A stretch of DNA of 64,000 bases from Nitrobacter sp047149785 (GCF_047149785.1 NZ_BAAGBE010000001.1:372001-436000), one strand, 5' to 3'. Positions 34,524 to 44,123 are shown, counted from the stretch's first letter. Translations and numbers: made by a program. The notes: a model not told the origin generated them from the letters alone.

Positions 34524-36143
34524 CTAGAAAAGATTTCCCTGATCGCCGGGCTTCACCGTGCGCCGGGCGGGCGCCGGCTTGGGCTGGCATTTCGGGCCGG
34601 GCGATGTCGCAGCCAGCCGATCGTTATCGGCGGTCGCATTCACCCGTCCGTCTGCGAATTCGAGCGTGAGTCGTGCTCCGGGATCGACCGCCGATGCGCT
34701 CCGCAACGCCTGTCCGGCGTCGTCGCGGACCAGCGCGAAGCCGCGTGCGAGCACGCCGCGATAGGACACCGCCGCCAGCAACTGGCCGGAATGCGCGATG
34801 CGGGCCTCATGCCGCTGCAGCAAGGTGACGAGCGCCCGCCGAGCCCGCTCGGCGAGGCGCTGGGTGCGCTCGTTGGCGCGCGCGATCTGGGCGCGCTGCG
34901 CCTGCGCATTGGCGAGGCGCGAAGCCGTGAGCCGCACAGCCAGTCCGGTGAAGCAATCGCGGCGGTGGCGCAAGACCACCTGCGTGCAATGTGCGAGCCG
35001 CGCGCCGGCCGTGGCGACGGACTGCTTGGCGTGGCTGACCTGCGCGCGCAGCACGCGCAGCGTGAGTCCGCTTGAGATTTGCGTGAAGCGGCGATGATGC
35101 AGGTGCGTGCTCGCGCGCAAGGCACGCGGCAACGCGGCGGCGGCGCCGTCGAGCTTCTGGCGGGGGATCGCGAGCAGTTCGCCCGCTTCCGGCAGCGCGC
35201 GGGCGGCCGAGCGCAATTCGGTGCGCCGGTCGTCGTGACCGCGCCGCCATCCGACCATGGCGCGTGCCGCGAGGTTGGAGAGTTCAATAAACAGGTCGGC
35301 GCGAACCGGCACCGCCATTTCGGCCGCCGCTGTCGGCGTCGGGGCCCGCTTGTCGGCGGCGAAATCGATCAGCGTGATATCGGTCTCGTGGCCGACCGCG
35401 GAGATCAGCGGGATCATGCTGTTGGCGGCCGCGCGAACCACGATTTCCTCGTTGAACGACCACAGGTCTTCGAGCGAGCCGCCGCCGCGCGCGACGATCA
35501 GCAGATCGGGGCGCGGAATGCGTCCATCTTCCGGCAGCGCATTGAAGCCGTCGATGGCGGCCGCGATCTGTTCCGCCGATCCTTCGCCCTGCACCCGCAC
35601 CGGCCAGACCAGCACGCGGCGCGGAAAGCGGTCTTCCAGCCGATGCAGGATATCGCGGATCACCGCGCCGGTCGGGGAGGTCACGACGCCGATCACCTCG
35701 GGCAGCCAGGGCAGCAATTGCTTGCGGGCTTCGTCGAACAGGCCTTCCGCCGCGAGCTTCTTCTTGCGCTCCTCCATCAGCGCCATCAGCGCGCCGATTC
35801 CGGCTGGCTCCAGCGCCTCGATCACGATCTGGTATTTCGACGAGCCGGGATAGGTCGTCAGCTTGCCGGTCGCGATGACCTCCAGGCCCTCCTGCGGCTT
35901 GAACCGCATCCGGCCATGAACACCTTTCCAGATCACCGCCTCGATCTTGGCGTTCTCGTCCTTCAGCGCGAAATAGCAATGGCCCGAGGCATGAGGCCCG
36001 CGAAAGCCGGATATCTCGCCGCGCACCCGCACATGGCCGTAGGTATCCTCGACGGTGCGCTTCAGCGCCGAGGACAGTTCGGAGACGGTATATTCCGGCG
36101 CGTTCGCCAGGAGTTGTGCAGGGCCTGCGGGCATTTGGATCAC
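34524..36143 (-). CDS. xseA: Exodeoxyribonuclease VII large subunit
   Basis: The 539-residue protein has an N-terminal OB fold (APEYTVSELSSALKRTVED, then VRVRGEISGFRGPHASGHCYF), the catalytic middle (SPTGAVIRDILHRLEDRFP, then ARGGGSLEDLWSFNEE and SAVGHETDITLIDFAAD) and a long helical C-terminal arm. With XseB it degrades single-stranded DNA in both directions. The start is GTG at 36143 (GGAGG ten bases upstream) or ATG at 36134. The gene is divergent from purD, with 71 bp between starts. Its stop is 10 bp past the MITE-like element. Confidence 0.95.
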   Translation of the reverse strand: MIQMPAGPAQLLANAPEYTVSELSSALKRTVEDTYGHVRVRGEISGFRGPHASGHCYFALKDENAKIEAVIWKGVHGRMRFKPQEGLEVIATGKLTTYPGSSKYQIVIEALEPAGIGALMALMEERKKKLAAEGLFDEARKQLLPWLPEVIGVVTSPTGAVIRDILHRLEDRFPRRVLVWPVRVQGEGSAEQIAAAIDGFNALPEDGRIPRPDLLIVARGGGSLEDLWSFNEEIVVRAAANSMIPLISAVGHETDITLIDFAADKRAPTPTAAAEMAVPVRADLFIELSNLAARAMVGWRRGHDDRRTELRSAARALPEAGELLAIPRQKLDGAAAALPRALRASTHLHHRRFTQISSGLTLRVLRAQVSHAKQSVATAGARLAHCTQVVLRHRRDCFTGLAVRLTASRLANAQAQRAQIARANERTQRLAERARRALVTLLQRHEARIAHSGQLLAAVSYRGVLARGFALVRDDAGQALRSASAVDPGARLTLEFADGRVNATADNDRLAATSPGPKCQPKPAPARRTVKPGDQGNLF

Positions 36144-36214
36144 GTCTGTTGCGCCTCCGCCTTACCATGCTAAAGCGTCGGTCAACCATCGAAAATCCTT
36201 ATCGGCAGTCGTTC

Positions 36215-37495
36215 ATGAACATTCTCCTGCTCGGTTCCGGCGGCCGCGAACATGCGCTGGCCTGGAAAATCGCCGACTCCGTGTTGCTGACGAAACTCTG
36301 GTGCGCGCCGGGCAATGCAGGGATCGCGCGCGTCGCCGACTGCGTGTCGCTCGATGTCGCCGATCATGCCGCCGTGATCGCGTTCTGCAAGGCCAACAAG
36401 GTCGATCTGGTGGTGGTCGGGCCTGAAGCGCCGCTTGCCGCGGGTATCGTCGACGATCTCGCGGACGCCGGCATCAAGGCGTTCGGGCCGAGCAAGGCCG
36501 CAGCCCGGCTTGAAAGCTCGAAGGGCTTCACCAAGGATCTCTGCCGCGACAATAATATTCCAACCGCCGCCTATGAACGTTTCAGCGATGCCGGGGCGGC
36601 GAAGGCCTACATCGCCGCGAACGGCGCGCCGATCGTCATCAAGGCCGACGGGCTTGCCGCGGGAAAGGGCGTCGTCGTCGCGATGACGATCGAGGACGCG
36701 AACGCGGCGATCGACATGATGTTCGAGGGCGGTTTCGGCGCGGCCGGCGCGCAAGTGGTGGTCGAGGAGTTCATGCGCGGCGAGGAGGCGTCGTTCTTCG
36801 CGCTGTGCGACGGCGAGCACGCGCTGGCGCTGGCGACGGCGCAGGATCACAAACGCGCCTTCGACGGCGACAAGGGACCGAACACCGGCGGCATGGGCGC
36901 CTATTCGCCGGCACCCGTCATGACTAACGAGATGTGCCGCCGCACCATGGACGAGATCATCCTTCCGACATTGCGCGCCATGCGCGCGAAGGGCGTGCCT
37001 TTCAAGGGTGTGCTGTTCGCCGGCCTGATGATCACCGACGATGGACCGAAGCTGATCGAATACAACGTCCGCTTCGGCGACCCGGAATGCCAGGTGTTGA
37101 TGCTGCGGATGATGGGGGACATCGTGCCGGCGCTGTTCGCCGCCTGCGACGGACAACTGAACCATTTCAGCCTGCGCTGGTTTCCCGATCCGGCGTTGAC
37201 CGTTGTCATGGCGGCGAAAGGGTATCCCGGCGACTATGCAAAGGGGACGCCCATTGAAGGCCTCGACGCCGCCGCCGAGGTCGAAGGCGTGCAGATTTTC
37301 CAGGCGGGAACGAAGGAGGAGGGCGGACGCATCCTCGCCAATGGCGGGCGCGTGCTGAACGTCTGCGCCTCGGGCAAGACCGTCGCGGAGGCGCAGGCGC
37401 GCGCCTACGAGGCGGTGGATCGCATCAAATGGTCTGACGGCTTCTGCCGCCGCGACATCGGCTTCCGGGCGGTTAAGCGGGAGAGCGGCGGATAG
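36215..37495 (+). CDS. purD: Phosphoribosylamine--glycine ligase PurD
   Basis: The 426-residue ATP-grasp enzyme makes glycinamide ribonucleotide in de novo purine synthesis. MNILLLGSGGREHALAWK starts the protein. KADGLAAGKGVVVA and the family GPEAPLAAGIVDDL and DHKRAFDGDKGPNTGGMGAY motifs are all present, as are NVRFGDPECQ and the C-terminal AKGYPGDYAKG. The ATG at 36215 begins the conserved N-terminus; the longer frame to 36116 reaches into the xseA promoter. Confidence 0.96.
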   Translation: MNILLLGSGGREHALAWKIADSVLLTKLWCAPGNAGIARVADCVSLDVADHAAVIAFCKANKVDLVVVGPEAPLAAGIVDDLADAGIKAFGPSKAAARLESSKGFTKDLCRDNNIPTAAYERFSDAGAAKAYIAANGAPIVIKADGLAAGKGVVVAMTIEDANAAIDMMFEGGFGAAGAQVVVEEFMRGEEASFFALCDGEHALALATAQDHKRAFDGDKGPNTGGMGAYSPAPVMTNEMCRRTMDEIILPTLRAMRAKGVPFKGVLFAGLMITDDGPKLIEYNVRFGDPECQVLMLRMMGDIVPALFAACDGQLNHFSLRWFPDPALTVVMAAKGYPGDYAKGTPIEGLDAAAEVEGVQIFQAGTKEEGGRILANGGRVLNVCASGKTVAEAQARAYEAVDRIKWSDGFCRRDIGFRAVKRESGG

Positions 37496-37616
37496 TTTCA
37501 TTCCCACGCGGGTTGTTGCGACGGGTTGCATTGGCGGCCGCAATCGTCTCGAATCCGCTCAGGCGCGTCCCGGCCCGGAGCGCGCCGAAGGGATGCCGGA
37601 GATGAAGGGATCAGCC

Positions 37617-38528
37617 ATGCCCGACCTTGCCGATCTGTTTCCCGGTTACGCCTCCGAATGGATCAGCACGACCTCGGGCCGCATCTTCGCGCGCGTCGGA
37701 GGCAAGGGGCCGCCGCTGTTGCTGCTGCACGGTTTTCCGCAGACGCACGTGATGTGGCACAAGGTGGCGCCGCAACTCGCCGACGCCTTCACCGTCATCA
37801 TTCCCGATCTGCCCGGCTACGGCTGGTCCGACATGCCCGAGAGCGATGCGGACCACACGCCCTATACCAAGCGCGCGATGGCGGAAACCTTGATCGAGGC
37901 CATGGAGAAACTCGGTCACGTGTATTTCGCGCTGGCGGGGCACGACCGCGGCGGCCGCGTCGCCTATCGGCTCGCGCTCGATCATCCCGGACGGCTGTCG
38001 AAACTCGCCGTGCTCGACATCCTGCCGACCTACGACTACTGGTCGCGCATCAATCGGCTGTCGGCGCTGAAAATCTATCACTGGGCGTTTCTCGCGCAGC
38101 CCGATCCGCTGCCGGAGAAGCTCATCACCGGGCAGCCGGATTTTTTCCTGAAACAGACGATGGCGAGCAAGACCGGATCCGGCACGCTCGATGCCATCGA
38201 CCCGCGCGCGCTCGAGCATTATCTCGCGCCGTGCCGCGATCCTTCGCGGGTCCATGCGATGTGCGAGGACTATCGCGCCGGCGCCTATGCCGATTTCGAG
38301 ATCGACAAGGCCGATCTTGAAGCGGGCAGGAAGATCACCATTCCGATGCTGGCGCTGTGGGGCGATGCGGGCATCGCCGCCGCGGCCTCGGCCACGCCGC
38401 TCAATGCCTGGCGGGTCTGGGCGGCCAAAGTGACGGGCGGTGCGCTGAATTCAGGCCACTACCTGCCGGAAGAAGCGCCGGACGAGACCGCGAAGGCGCT
38501 GAGGCAGTTCTTCACCGCCGCGCCTTGA
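37617..38528 (+). CDS. Fluoroacetate dehalogenase-like alpha/beta hydrolase
   Basis: The 303-residue protein closely resembles the fluoroacetate dehalogenase RPA1163 of Rhodopseudomonas palustris as I remember it. The nucleophile D110 and carboxylate clamp R111/R114 (HDRGGR), D134, the fluoride-stabilising H155 and W156 (IYHW) and Y219 (CEDYRAG), and the catalytic His at 281 (SGHYLPEE, one position later than the reference) are all present. Such enzymes cleave the C-F bond of fluoroacetate by attack of Asp and also act on chloroacetate. AAGGGA precedes the ATG at 37617. There is no transporter or regulator nearby. The 3' end overlaps tadA by 17 bp, tail to tail. Confidence 0.85.
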   Translation: MPDLADLFPGYASEWISTTSGRIFARVGGKGPPLLLLHGFPQTHVMWHKVAPQLADAFTVIIPDLPGYGWSDMPESDADHTPYTKRAMAETLIEAMEKLGHVYFALAGHDRGGRVAYRLALDHPGRLSKLAVLDILPTYDYWSRINRLSALKIYHWAFLAQPDPLPEKLITGQPDFFLKQTMASKTGSGTLDAIDPRALEHYLAPCRDPSRVHAMCEDYRAGAYADFEIDKADLEAGRKITIPMLALWGDAGIAAAASATPLNAWRVWAAKVTGGALNSGHYLPEEAPDETAKALRQFFTAAP

Positions 38529-38958
38529 AGAAATCCCGCAGCAGCGCCGCCGCTTGGTTTTCACCGACCGCTGGATACACCTCCGGCCGGTGATGGCAGG
38601 TCGACGCGGCGAAGAAGCGGACGCCGGAATCCACCGCGCCGCCTTTCGGGTCTGCCGCTCCGTAGTAGAGCCGCCGGATCCGCGCGAACGAGATCGCGGC
38701 CGCGCACATGGTGCAGGGTTCCAGCGTCACATAAAGATCGCAGCCGGTCAGCCTTTCGCTGCCGAGGGCGTGCGCGGCGGCCCGCAGGGCCAGGATTTCG
38801 GCATGCGCCGTGGGATCGCGGTCGGTCAGCGTGCGGTTTCCGGCCGATGCGATGACCTCGCCATTCCGCACGATGACGCAGCCGATCGGCACCTCGCCCG
38901 ACTTTCCGGCCGTTTCGGCGGCTTCAAGCGCCAAATCCATGAAACTTGGTGCGGTCAT
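38512..38958 (-). CDS. tadA: TadA-family nucleoside/tRNA deaminase
   Basis: The 148-residue protein has the zinc deaminase motifs HAEILALR (with the catalytic Glu) and PCTMCAAAI. It is the usual size for bacterial tRNA adenosine(34) deaminase, which makes inosine in the tRNA-Arg(ACG) wobble base. The PTAHAEI and RLYYGAADPKGGAVDSG blocks match TadA. The start is ATG at 38958; the longer frame upstream is not convincing. It converges with the dehalogenase-like gene and is divergent from the RluB-type gene, 187 bp away. Confidence 0.9.
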   Translation of the reverse strand: MTAPSFMDLALEAAETAGKSGEVPIGCVIVRNGEVIASAGNRTLTDRDPTAHAEILALRAAAHALGSERLTGCDLYVTLEPCTMCAAAISFARIRRLYYGAADPKGGAVDSGVRFFAASTCHHRPEVYPAVGENQAAALLRDFFKARR

Positions 38959-39145
38959 GTCTGGTTTCCCGGGCGCATCCGCTTTTGCTGATCGCGCTCC
39001 GGTGAGAACCCTGTTAAGAGGCGCGTTCAAAACTTGAATTGGTTTTTCGCAAGACGGTGCTTCGGACAAGAGCCGCGCGCGAAACCGTTATGCTCATCCT
39101 CGGGGCCGGCGTCGCCGCCGGCCGGTTGCTTTTGCGAGAACATTC

Positions 39146-41245
39146 ATGCCCCGCGATACCGATAAAGACAATGCACGTGGCCGGCGTGATCGTCCCCCAG
39201 GCGGCAAGCGCCGATCCGGCGCGGCGCGCGGCCCGGAAAAGAAGCTCGCCAAGCGCGGCCTTCCGGCGCGAGACGAAGGCAGCAAGCGTCCCTCAACCGG
39301 CAAGCGCGCCGGTGCGAACAAGGCTGCCGGTGCGAAACCCTATGCCAGGACGTCACAGGCGGGTGCGGGGAAACCCTATGCGGGCAAACGCGATGGCGGT
39401 GACGCCGCGCGGCCTCGCTTCAAGCGCGACGACGGCGGCGACAAGCGTGCCTACACGCCGCGCGGGGACTCGCCTCGCGGCGAGCGTCCAGCCTTCAAAC
39501 GTGACGACCGCGCACCGCGCGCTGAGCGTGGCGACGCGCGCCCTGCGGGGCGCTTTGCCGACAAGAAATTCGGTGACAAGCGTCCCTACGCCCCGCGAGG
39601 CGAGGGTTTCCGGAAAGACGGCGGCCGTCCGCAGCGTGCGCGGCCGCAAGGCGACCGACCTTATGGCGCGCTTCCTCCGCGCGAGGGTGGCGGCGAGAAG
39701 CGCGCTTATGAGCCGCGCGGGGATCGCTCTGTCGGTGACAGGACGTTTTCACGCGGCGCGCCAGATCGCGGTTCGCGCGGGCCGCGCAAGGATTTCGGCG
39801 ACCGTCCGGAGCGCGGCGAGTCCAAGCCGTGGGAGAAGCGCGACGCCCGCCCGCGCGATGATGTGCGACGCGGTTCCCGGCCCTCGCGCGATGACGCCGG
39901 ACGTTTCGATAGGCCGCGCGATGATCGCGGCGGCGCAGCGCGTCCACGGTTCTCGAAATCGCGGGAAGATCGCCCCGAACGTGCTGCGGGCGGCGAGCGT
40001 GGCCCGCGCAAGTTTGATCGTCCGCAGGGCGAGCGGCCGCGTTATGACGGTCCGTCCGGGGATCGTCCTCGCTTCGATCGCCCACGGCGGGAGCGCCCGC
40101 GCCATGAAGGAGGCGACGATCGCCCGCGTCGTGACAATGAGGACGACAGCAAGGTCTTCGCGAAGCGTCCGGCGTTCGGAGGGCGCGGCGCCTATCGCGA
40201 ACGCAGGCCTGACGACGACCGCCGCGGCGCGCGGCCCGAGCCGAAGCCGAAGAAGGCAGGCGAGCGCATCGCGAAGGTGATGGCGCGCGCCGGTCTCGCC
40301 TCGCGCCGCGACGCCGAGGAATGGGTCACGCAGGGCCGCGTCGCGGTCAACGGCCGCGTCATCAACTCGCCGGCGCTCGACGTCACCTCGCGCGACGTCA
40401 TCACCGTGGATGGCCAGCCCTTGCCCGAGCGCGAGCGCACGCGGCTGTTCCTGTATCACAAGCCGCGCGGATTGATGACGACCCACGCCGATCCCGAGGG
40501 GCGGCCGACCGTGTTCGATAACCTGCCCGAAGGTTTGCCGCGGCTGATCAGCGTCGGCCGGCTCGACTTCAACACCGAAGGGCTGTTGCTGCTGACCAAC
40601 GACGGCGGTCTGGCCCGCGCGCTGGAACTGCCCGACACCGGCTGGCTGCGACGCTATCGCGTCCGCGCACACGGCGAGGTGACGCAGGCGCAACTCGACG
40701 CGCTCAGGAATGGCGTCGAGGTCGATGGCGTCAAATACGGCTCGATCGACGCCACGCTGGAGCGCGACCAGGGCGCGAATGTGTGGCTGACGTTCGCGAT
40801 CCGCGAGGGCAAGAACCGCGAGGTGCGCAACGTGATGGCGCATCTCGGGCTCGAGGTGAACCGGCTGATCCGCATCTCGTACGGTCCGTTTCAACTGGCG
40901 GAGATCGCGGAAGGCGAGGTCGAGGAAGTCAAGACCCGCGTGCTGCGCGAGCAGCTCGGCGACAAGATCGCCGCGCTTGCCAACGCGAATTTCGCCGGCG
41001 CCGCCGCCGAAGCCGATGCTCCCAAGCTCGGCCGCGACGGCACGCCGTTGCGTAGCAAGAAGGACAACAAGGCGAGAACGAAGCGCGCGCTGATCGAGGA
41101 TCGCAAGGGCCGCAGCGTCGTGGTGCAGCGGACCGGCAGCGACGAGGCGCGGGCGCGCAACGAAGCCGAGGCCAACGGCTATGGTCCGCCGCGCCGGCCG
41201 AAGCGCGGCTATCACGGCAAGCGCGATCTGACGCCGCGGGACTGA
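39146..41245 (+). CDS. RluB/RsuA-type 23S/16S rRNA pseudouridine synthase with disordered N-terminus
   Basis: The protein has 699 residues. Residues 1 to about 370 are an almost pure Arg/Asp/Gly/Pro-rich, highly charged low-complexity region with many RD, RPR, DRG and FKRDDR repeats. The catalytic part follows: an S4 domain (GERIAKVMARAGLASRRDAEEWV, in pieces), then ISVGRLDFNTEGLLLLTND with the catalytic Asp, and NREVRNVMAHLGLEVNRLIR. A basic tail (residues ~610-699) ends it. The enzyme isomerises uridine in rRNA. RluB of E. coli has 291 residues, so over half of this protein is extension, probably RNA-binding. rsmD follows 3 bp later. Confidence 0.9.
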   Translation: MPRDTDKDNARGRRDRPPGGKRRSGAARGPEKKLAKRGLPARDEGSKRPSTGKRAGANKAAGAKPYARTSQAGAGKPYAGKRDGGDAARPRFKRDDGGDKRAYTPRGDSPRGERPAFKRDDRAPRAERGDARPAGRFADKKFGDKRPYAPRGEGFRKDGGRPQRARPQGDRPYGALPPREGGGEKRAYEPRGDRSVGDRTFSRGAPDRGSRGPRKDFGDRPERGESKPWEKRDARPRDDVRRGSRPSRDDAGRFDRPRDDRGGAARPRFSKSREDRPERAAGGERGPRKFDRPQGERPRYDGPSGDRPRFDRPRRERPRHEGGDDRPRRDNEDDSKVFAKRPAFGGRGAYRERRPDDDRRGARPEPKPKKAGERIAKVMARAGLASRRDAEEWVTQGRVAVNGRVINSPALDVTSRDVITVDGQPLPERERTRLFLYHKPRGLMTTHADPEGRPTVFDNLPEGLPRLISVGRLDFNTEGLLLLTNDGGLARALELPDTGWLRRYRVRAHGEVTQAQLDALRNGVEVDGVKYGSIDATLERDQGANVWLTFAIREGKNREVRNVMAHLGLEVNRLIRISYGPFQLAEIAEGEVEEVKTRVLREQLGDKIAALANANFAGAAAEADAPKLGRDGTPLRSKKDNKARTKRALIEDRKGRSVVVQRTGSDEARARNEAEANGYGPPRRPKRGYHGKRDLTPRD

Positions 41246-41248
41246 ACG

Positions 41249-41809
41249 ATGCGCGTCGTCGGCGGACGGTTGAAGGGCCGCAACATCGCGTCACCTGCGT
41301 CGAATGCGATTCGGCCGACCCAGGATCGCCTGCGCGAGTCGCTGTTCAATATCCTCGTTCACGCCTACGCCAATCCGGTTGACGGCGCGCGCGTGCTCGA
41401 TCTGTTCGCCGGCACCGGCGCGCTCGGCATCGAGGCGGTGTCGCGCGGGGCGAAGTTCACGTTGTTCGTCGATAACGGCGCCGAGGCGCGCGCATTGTTG
41501 CGCAACAATGTCGAGGCGCTCGGGCTTGGCGGCGTCACGAAAGTCTATCGCCGCGATGCGACGAATCTTGGCCCGGCGCATCCGATGGAGCCGTTCTCGC
41601 TGGTGTTCCTGGATCCGCCCTATGGCAAAGGTCTGGCCGACACGGCGCTGACCTCGTTGCGCGAGGGTGGATGGCTCGTGACGGACGCGCTGGTCGTTAT
41701 CGAGGAAGCGACCGCGGCTGCGTTCGCCGCGCCGGACGGTTATGACGAACTCGAACGCCGCGCCTATGACGACACCGAGTTCGTGTTTCTACGGCCGAGC
41801 AGCAGGTAA
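41249..41809 (+). CDS. rsmD: 16S rRNA m2G966 methyltransferase RsmD
   Basis: The 186-residue protein has the class I SAM fold: MRVVGGRLKGRNIASP, RPTQDRLRESLFNIL, LDLFAGTGALGIEAVSRGA (motif I) and LDPPYGKG, the catalytic motif IV of N-methyltransferases. It modifies G966 of 16S rRNA. It starts 3 bp after the pseudouridine synthase, so the two rRNA-modifying genes form one unit. Its TAA stop directly abuts the stop of the DUF1801 gene on the other strand. Confidence 0.95.
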   Translation: MRVVGGRLKGRNIASPASNAIRPTQDRLRESLFNILVHAYANPVDGARVLDLFAGTGALGIEAVSRGAKFTLFVDNGAEARALLRNNVEALGLGGVTKVYRRDATNLGPAHPMEPFSLVFLDPPYGKGLADTALTSLREGGWLVTDALVVIEEATAAAFAAPDGYDELERRAYDDTEFVFLRPSSR

Positions 41810-42250
41810 CTACGCCTTGGTCTTGCGCTTGAGAGCAGACGTGTTCAGTGCCACGGCAGCCCGAATGAGTGCCTTCAACGCTTTGTCGTCGATCTTGTCA
41901 CCTTCATGAAGATCAATGGCGCGCCTGGTGTTGCCTTCGAGACTGGCATTGAACAGGCCGGATGGATCGTCCAGCGAAGCGCCCTTGGCGAAGGTCATCT
42001 TCACGGCGTTCTTGTAGGTTTCGCCGGTGCAGATGATGCCGTGATGTTCCCAAACCGGAACGCCGCGCATCGCGTTGGACGGTTTTTTCCATTTCACCTC
42101 TTCGACCACCTCGGGGTCGGCTTGCCTGATGATGAACCGGACGCGCGCAAGCATCTCGCCCCGCCAGTCGCCCAGCTCCTCGATCCGGGCGTCGATGAGG
42201 CGGGAGGGAGAATCCTTGTCCCCGGCTTCCTTCGCGCTGGGCTTCTTCAT
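41810..42250 (-). CDS. DUF1801-like protein
   Basis: The 146-residue protein has the DUF1801 pattern WRGEMLARVRFIIRQADPEVVEEVKWKKPS (in pieces), then WEHHGIICTGETYKNAVKMTFAKGASL. It is soluble. AAGG lies before the ATG at 42250. The C-terminal part is lysine-rich. Its start is 23 bp from the mutL stop, so it may be co-transcribed with mutL. No activity is known to me. Confidence 0.85.
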   Translation of the reverse strand: MKKPSAKEAGDKDSPSRLIDARIEELGDWRGEMLARVRFIIRQADPEVVEEVKWKKPSNAMRGVPVWEHHGIICTGETYKNAVKMTFAKGASLDDPSGLFNASLEGNTRRAIDLHEGDKIDDKALKALIRAAVALNTSALKRKTKA

Positions 42251-42273
42251 GCTTGCCGCCTTGAAACGGGATA

Positions 42274-44085
42274 TCATCGCCGACCGAACAGCTTCTCGAT
42301 ATCGGCCAGCTTAAGTTCAACATAAGTCGGACGGCCGTGATTGCACTGGCCTGAATTGGGCGTCGCTTCCATGTCGCGCAGCAGCGCGTTCATTTCCTCG
42401 GGCTTGAGGATTCGTCCGGCGCGCACCGAGCCGTGACACGCCATCGTGGCCGCGACATGCATCAGCCGCCGTTCGAGCGGCAGCGCCTCGTCCCACTCGA
42501 CCATGTGTTCGGCGAGATCGCGCAACAGCGCCGCCGCGTTGGTTTTGCCGAGCAGCGAGGGCGTCTCGCGCACGGCGACCGCGCCGGGTCCGAACGACTC
42601 GATGGCGAGACCGAATTTTTCGAGCTCCGTGGCGCGATCGATCAGCTTTTCGACGGTCGCCTCGTCCAGTTCGATGATGTCGGGTATCAGAAGAATTTGC
42701 CGCTGCACGCCGTCGCGCTCCAGCGCCGCCTTCAGCCGCTCATACACAATGCGCTCGTGCGCGGCGTGCTGGTCCACCACGATGAGGCCGTCGCGGGTCT
42801 GCGACACGATATAGGTTTCGTGAATTTGCGTGCGCGCCGCGCCGAGCGGCCGGTCGATCAGGTCAACTGCCGGACAGGCGTCGAATCGCACATCCGCGCT
42901 CGGCGCGCCGACATCGAATGCGGCCTGTCCGGGCTCCGCCAGGGTGGTCGCGGCCGCGTCGCCGGACCATGGCCGCGCACCGAGAGGCGAGGCGGGCGAT
43001 TGCCGCCAGTCCCAGTTCGCCGGACGCGGCGCGGTCGCGGGACGAAATGCGGTGAGCACCGCGCCGTCGCCGTTGGCGGCTGTGCGACGACCCTCGCGCG
43101 CGAGAGCGTCCTTCAGCCCGTGCACGATCAGCGCCCGTACCAGGGCGGCATTGCGGAAGCGCACTTCCGTCTTGGCGGGATGGACGTTGGCGTCGACCTC
43201 CTGCGGCTCGGTCGTGACGAACAACGCCACCACGGGATGGCGGTCGCGCGGTAGGTAATCGGAATAGGCCGCGCGCACCGCGCCGAGGATCAGCTTGTCG
43301 CGCACCGGGCGGCCGTTGACGAACAGATACTGGCCGAGCGCGTTGGCGCGCGTCAGCGACGGCGCGGCGGCGAAGCCCTCCACGATCACGCCCTCGCGTT
43401 CGGCACGCGCCGCGATGGCGCTGCCGCGGAAGTCTGCGCCGAGAATGTCGCCGAGCCGTGTCAATTGTCCGGCCGCACCCGGCAGCGCCGCCGTCCACGT
43501 CACCGGCGCACGCCCTTCGCCGGCGAGCGTGAAGGCGATATCGGGCCGTGCCATCGCCAGTCGCCGCACCACCTCGCGGATCGCCTCAGCCTCGGTGCGG
43601 TCGGTCTTGAGGAATTTCAGCCGTGCGGGCGTCGCAAAAAAAAGATCGCCGACCTCGACGCGGGTGCCCTGCGTCAGCGCCGCCGGCGCGAGCGCGGATT
43701 TCCGCCCGCCCTCGACATTGAGCGACCACGCATGCGGCTCGCTCGAATGACGCGTCGTGATGGCGAGTTTCGCAACCGCGCCGATCGAGGGCAGGGCCTC
43801 GCCGCGAAAGCCCAGCGTGCGGATACGCAGCAGATCCTCGTCGTCGAGCTTCGAGGTGGCGTGGCGCTCCACCGCCAGCGCGAGATCGCCGCGCGTCATT
43901 CCGCCGCCGTCGTCGGTGACGCCGATCCGCCGCCGTCCGCCGCCGTCGGTGAAGATGTCGATGCGGCCCGCGCCGGCATCGACGGCGTTCTCCACCAGTT
44001 CCTTCACCACGCTCGCCGGGCGTTCGACCACTTCGCCGGCCGCGATGCGGTTGACGACGGTCTCGGGAAGCTGGCGGACGGGCAT
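42274..44085 (-). CDS. mutL: DNA mismatch repair protein MutL
   Basis: The 603-residue protein has the GHKL ATPase motifs: VVNRIAAGEVVERPASVVKELVENAVDAGA (in pieces), DDGGGMTRGDL, TLGFRGEALPSIGAVA and GTRVEVGDLFFATPARLKFL. The dimerisation domain follows with DQHAAHERIVYERLK. The endonuclease motif DQHAx2Ex4E is present (DQHAAHERIVYE), as in non-enteric MutL that nicks DNA. It couples mismatch recognition by MutS to repair. It ends 23 bp before the DUF1801 gene. Confidence 0.96.
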   Translation of the reverse strand: MPVRQLPETVVNRIAAGEVVERPASVVKELVENAVDAGAGRIDIFTDGGGRRRIGVTDDGGGMTRGDLALAVERHATSKLDDEDLLRIRTLGFRGEALPSIGAVAKLAITTRHSSEPHAWSLNVEGGRKSALAPAALTQGTRVEVGDLFFATPARLKFLKTDRTEAEAIREVVRRLAMARPDIAFTLAGEGRAPVTWTAALPGAAGQLTRLGDILGADFRGSAIAARAEREGVIVEGFAAAPSLTRANALGQYLFVNGRPVRDKLILGAVRAAYSDYLPRDRHPVVALFVTTEPQEVDANVHPAKTEVRFRNAALVRALIVHGLKDALAREGRRTAANGDGAVLTAFRPATAPRPANWDWRQSPASPLGARPWSGDAAATTLAEPGQAAFDVGAPSADVRFDACPAVDLIDRPLGAARTQIHETYIVSQTRDGLIVVDQHAAHERIVYERLKAALERDGVQRQILLIPDIIELDEATVEKLIDRATELEKFGLAIESFGPGAVAVRETPSLLGKTNAAALLRDLAEHMVEWDEALPLERRLMHVAATMACHGSVRAGRILKPEEMNALLRDMEATPNSGQCNHGRPTYVELKLADIEKLFGRR

Positions 44086-44123
44086 CGGGTAAGGCTCGAC
44101 TCGGGCTGCGGCGGAGGCAGTTT

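Noticed and set aside
39749..41215. 488-codon minus-strand frame
   Set aside because: It is antisense to the RluB-type gene and its composition mirrors the RG-rich coding region; no start signal or domain is seen.
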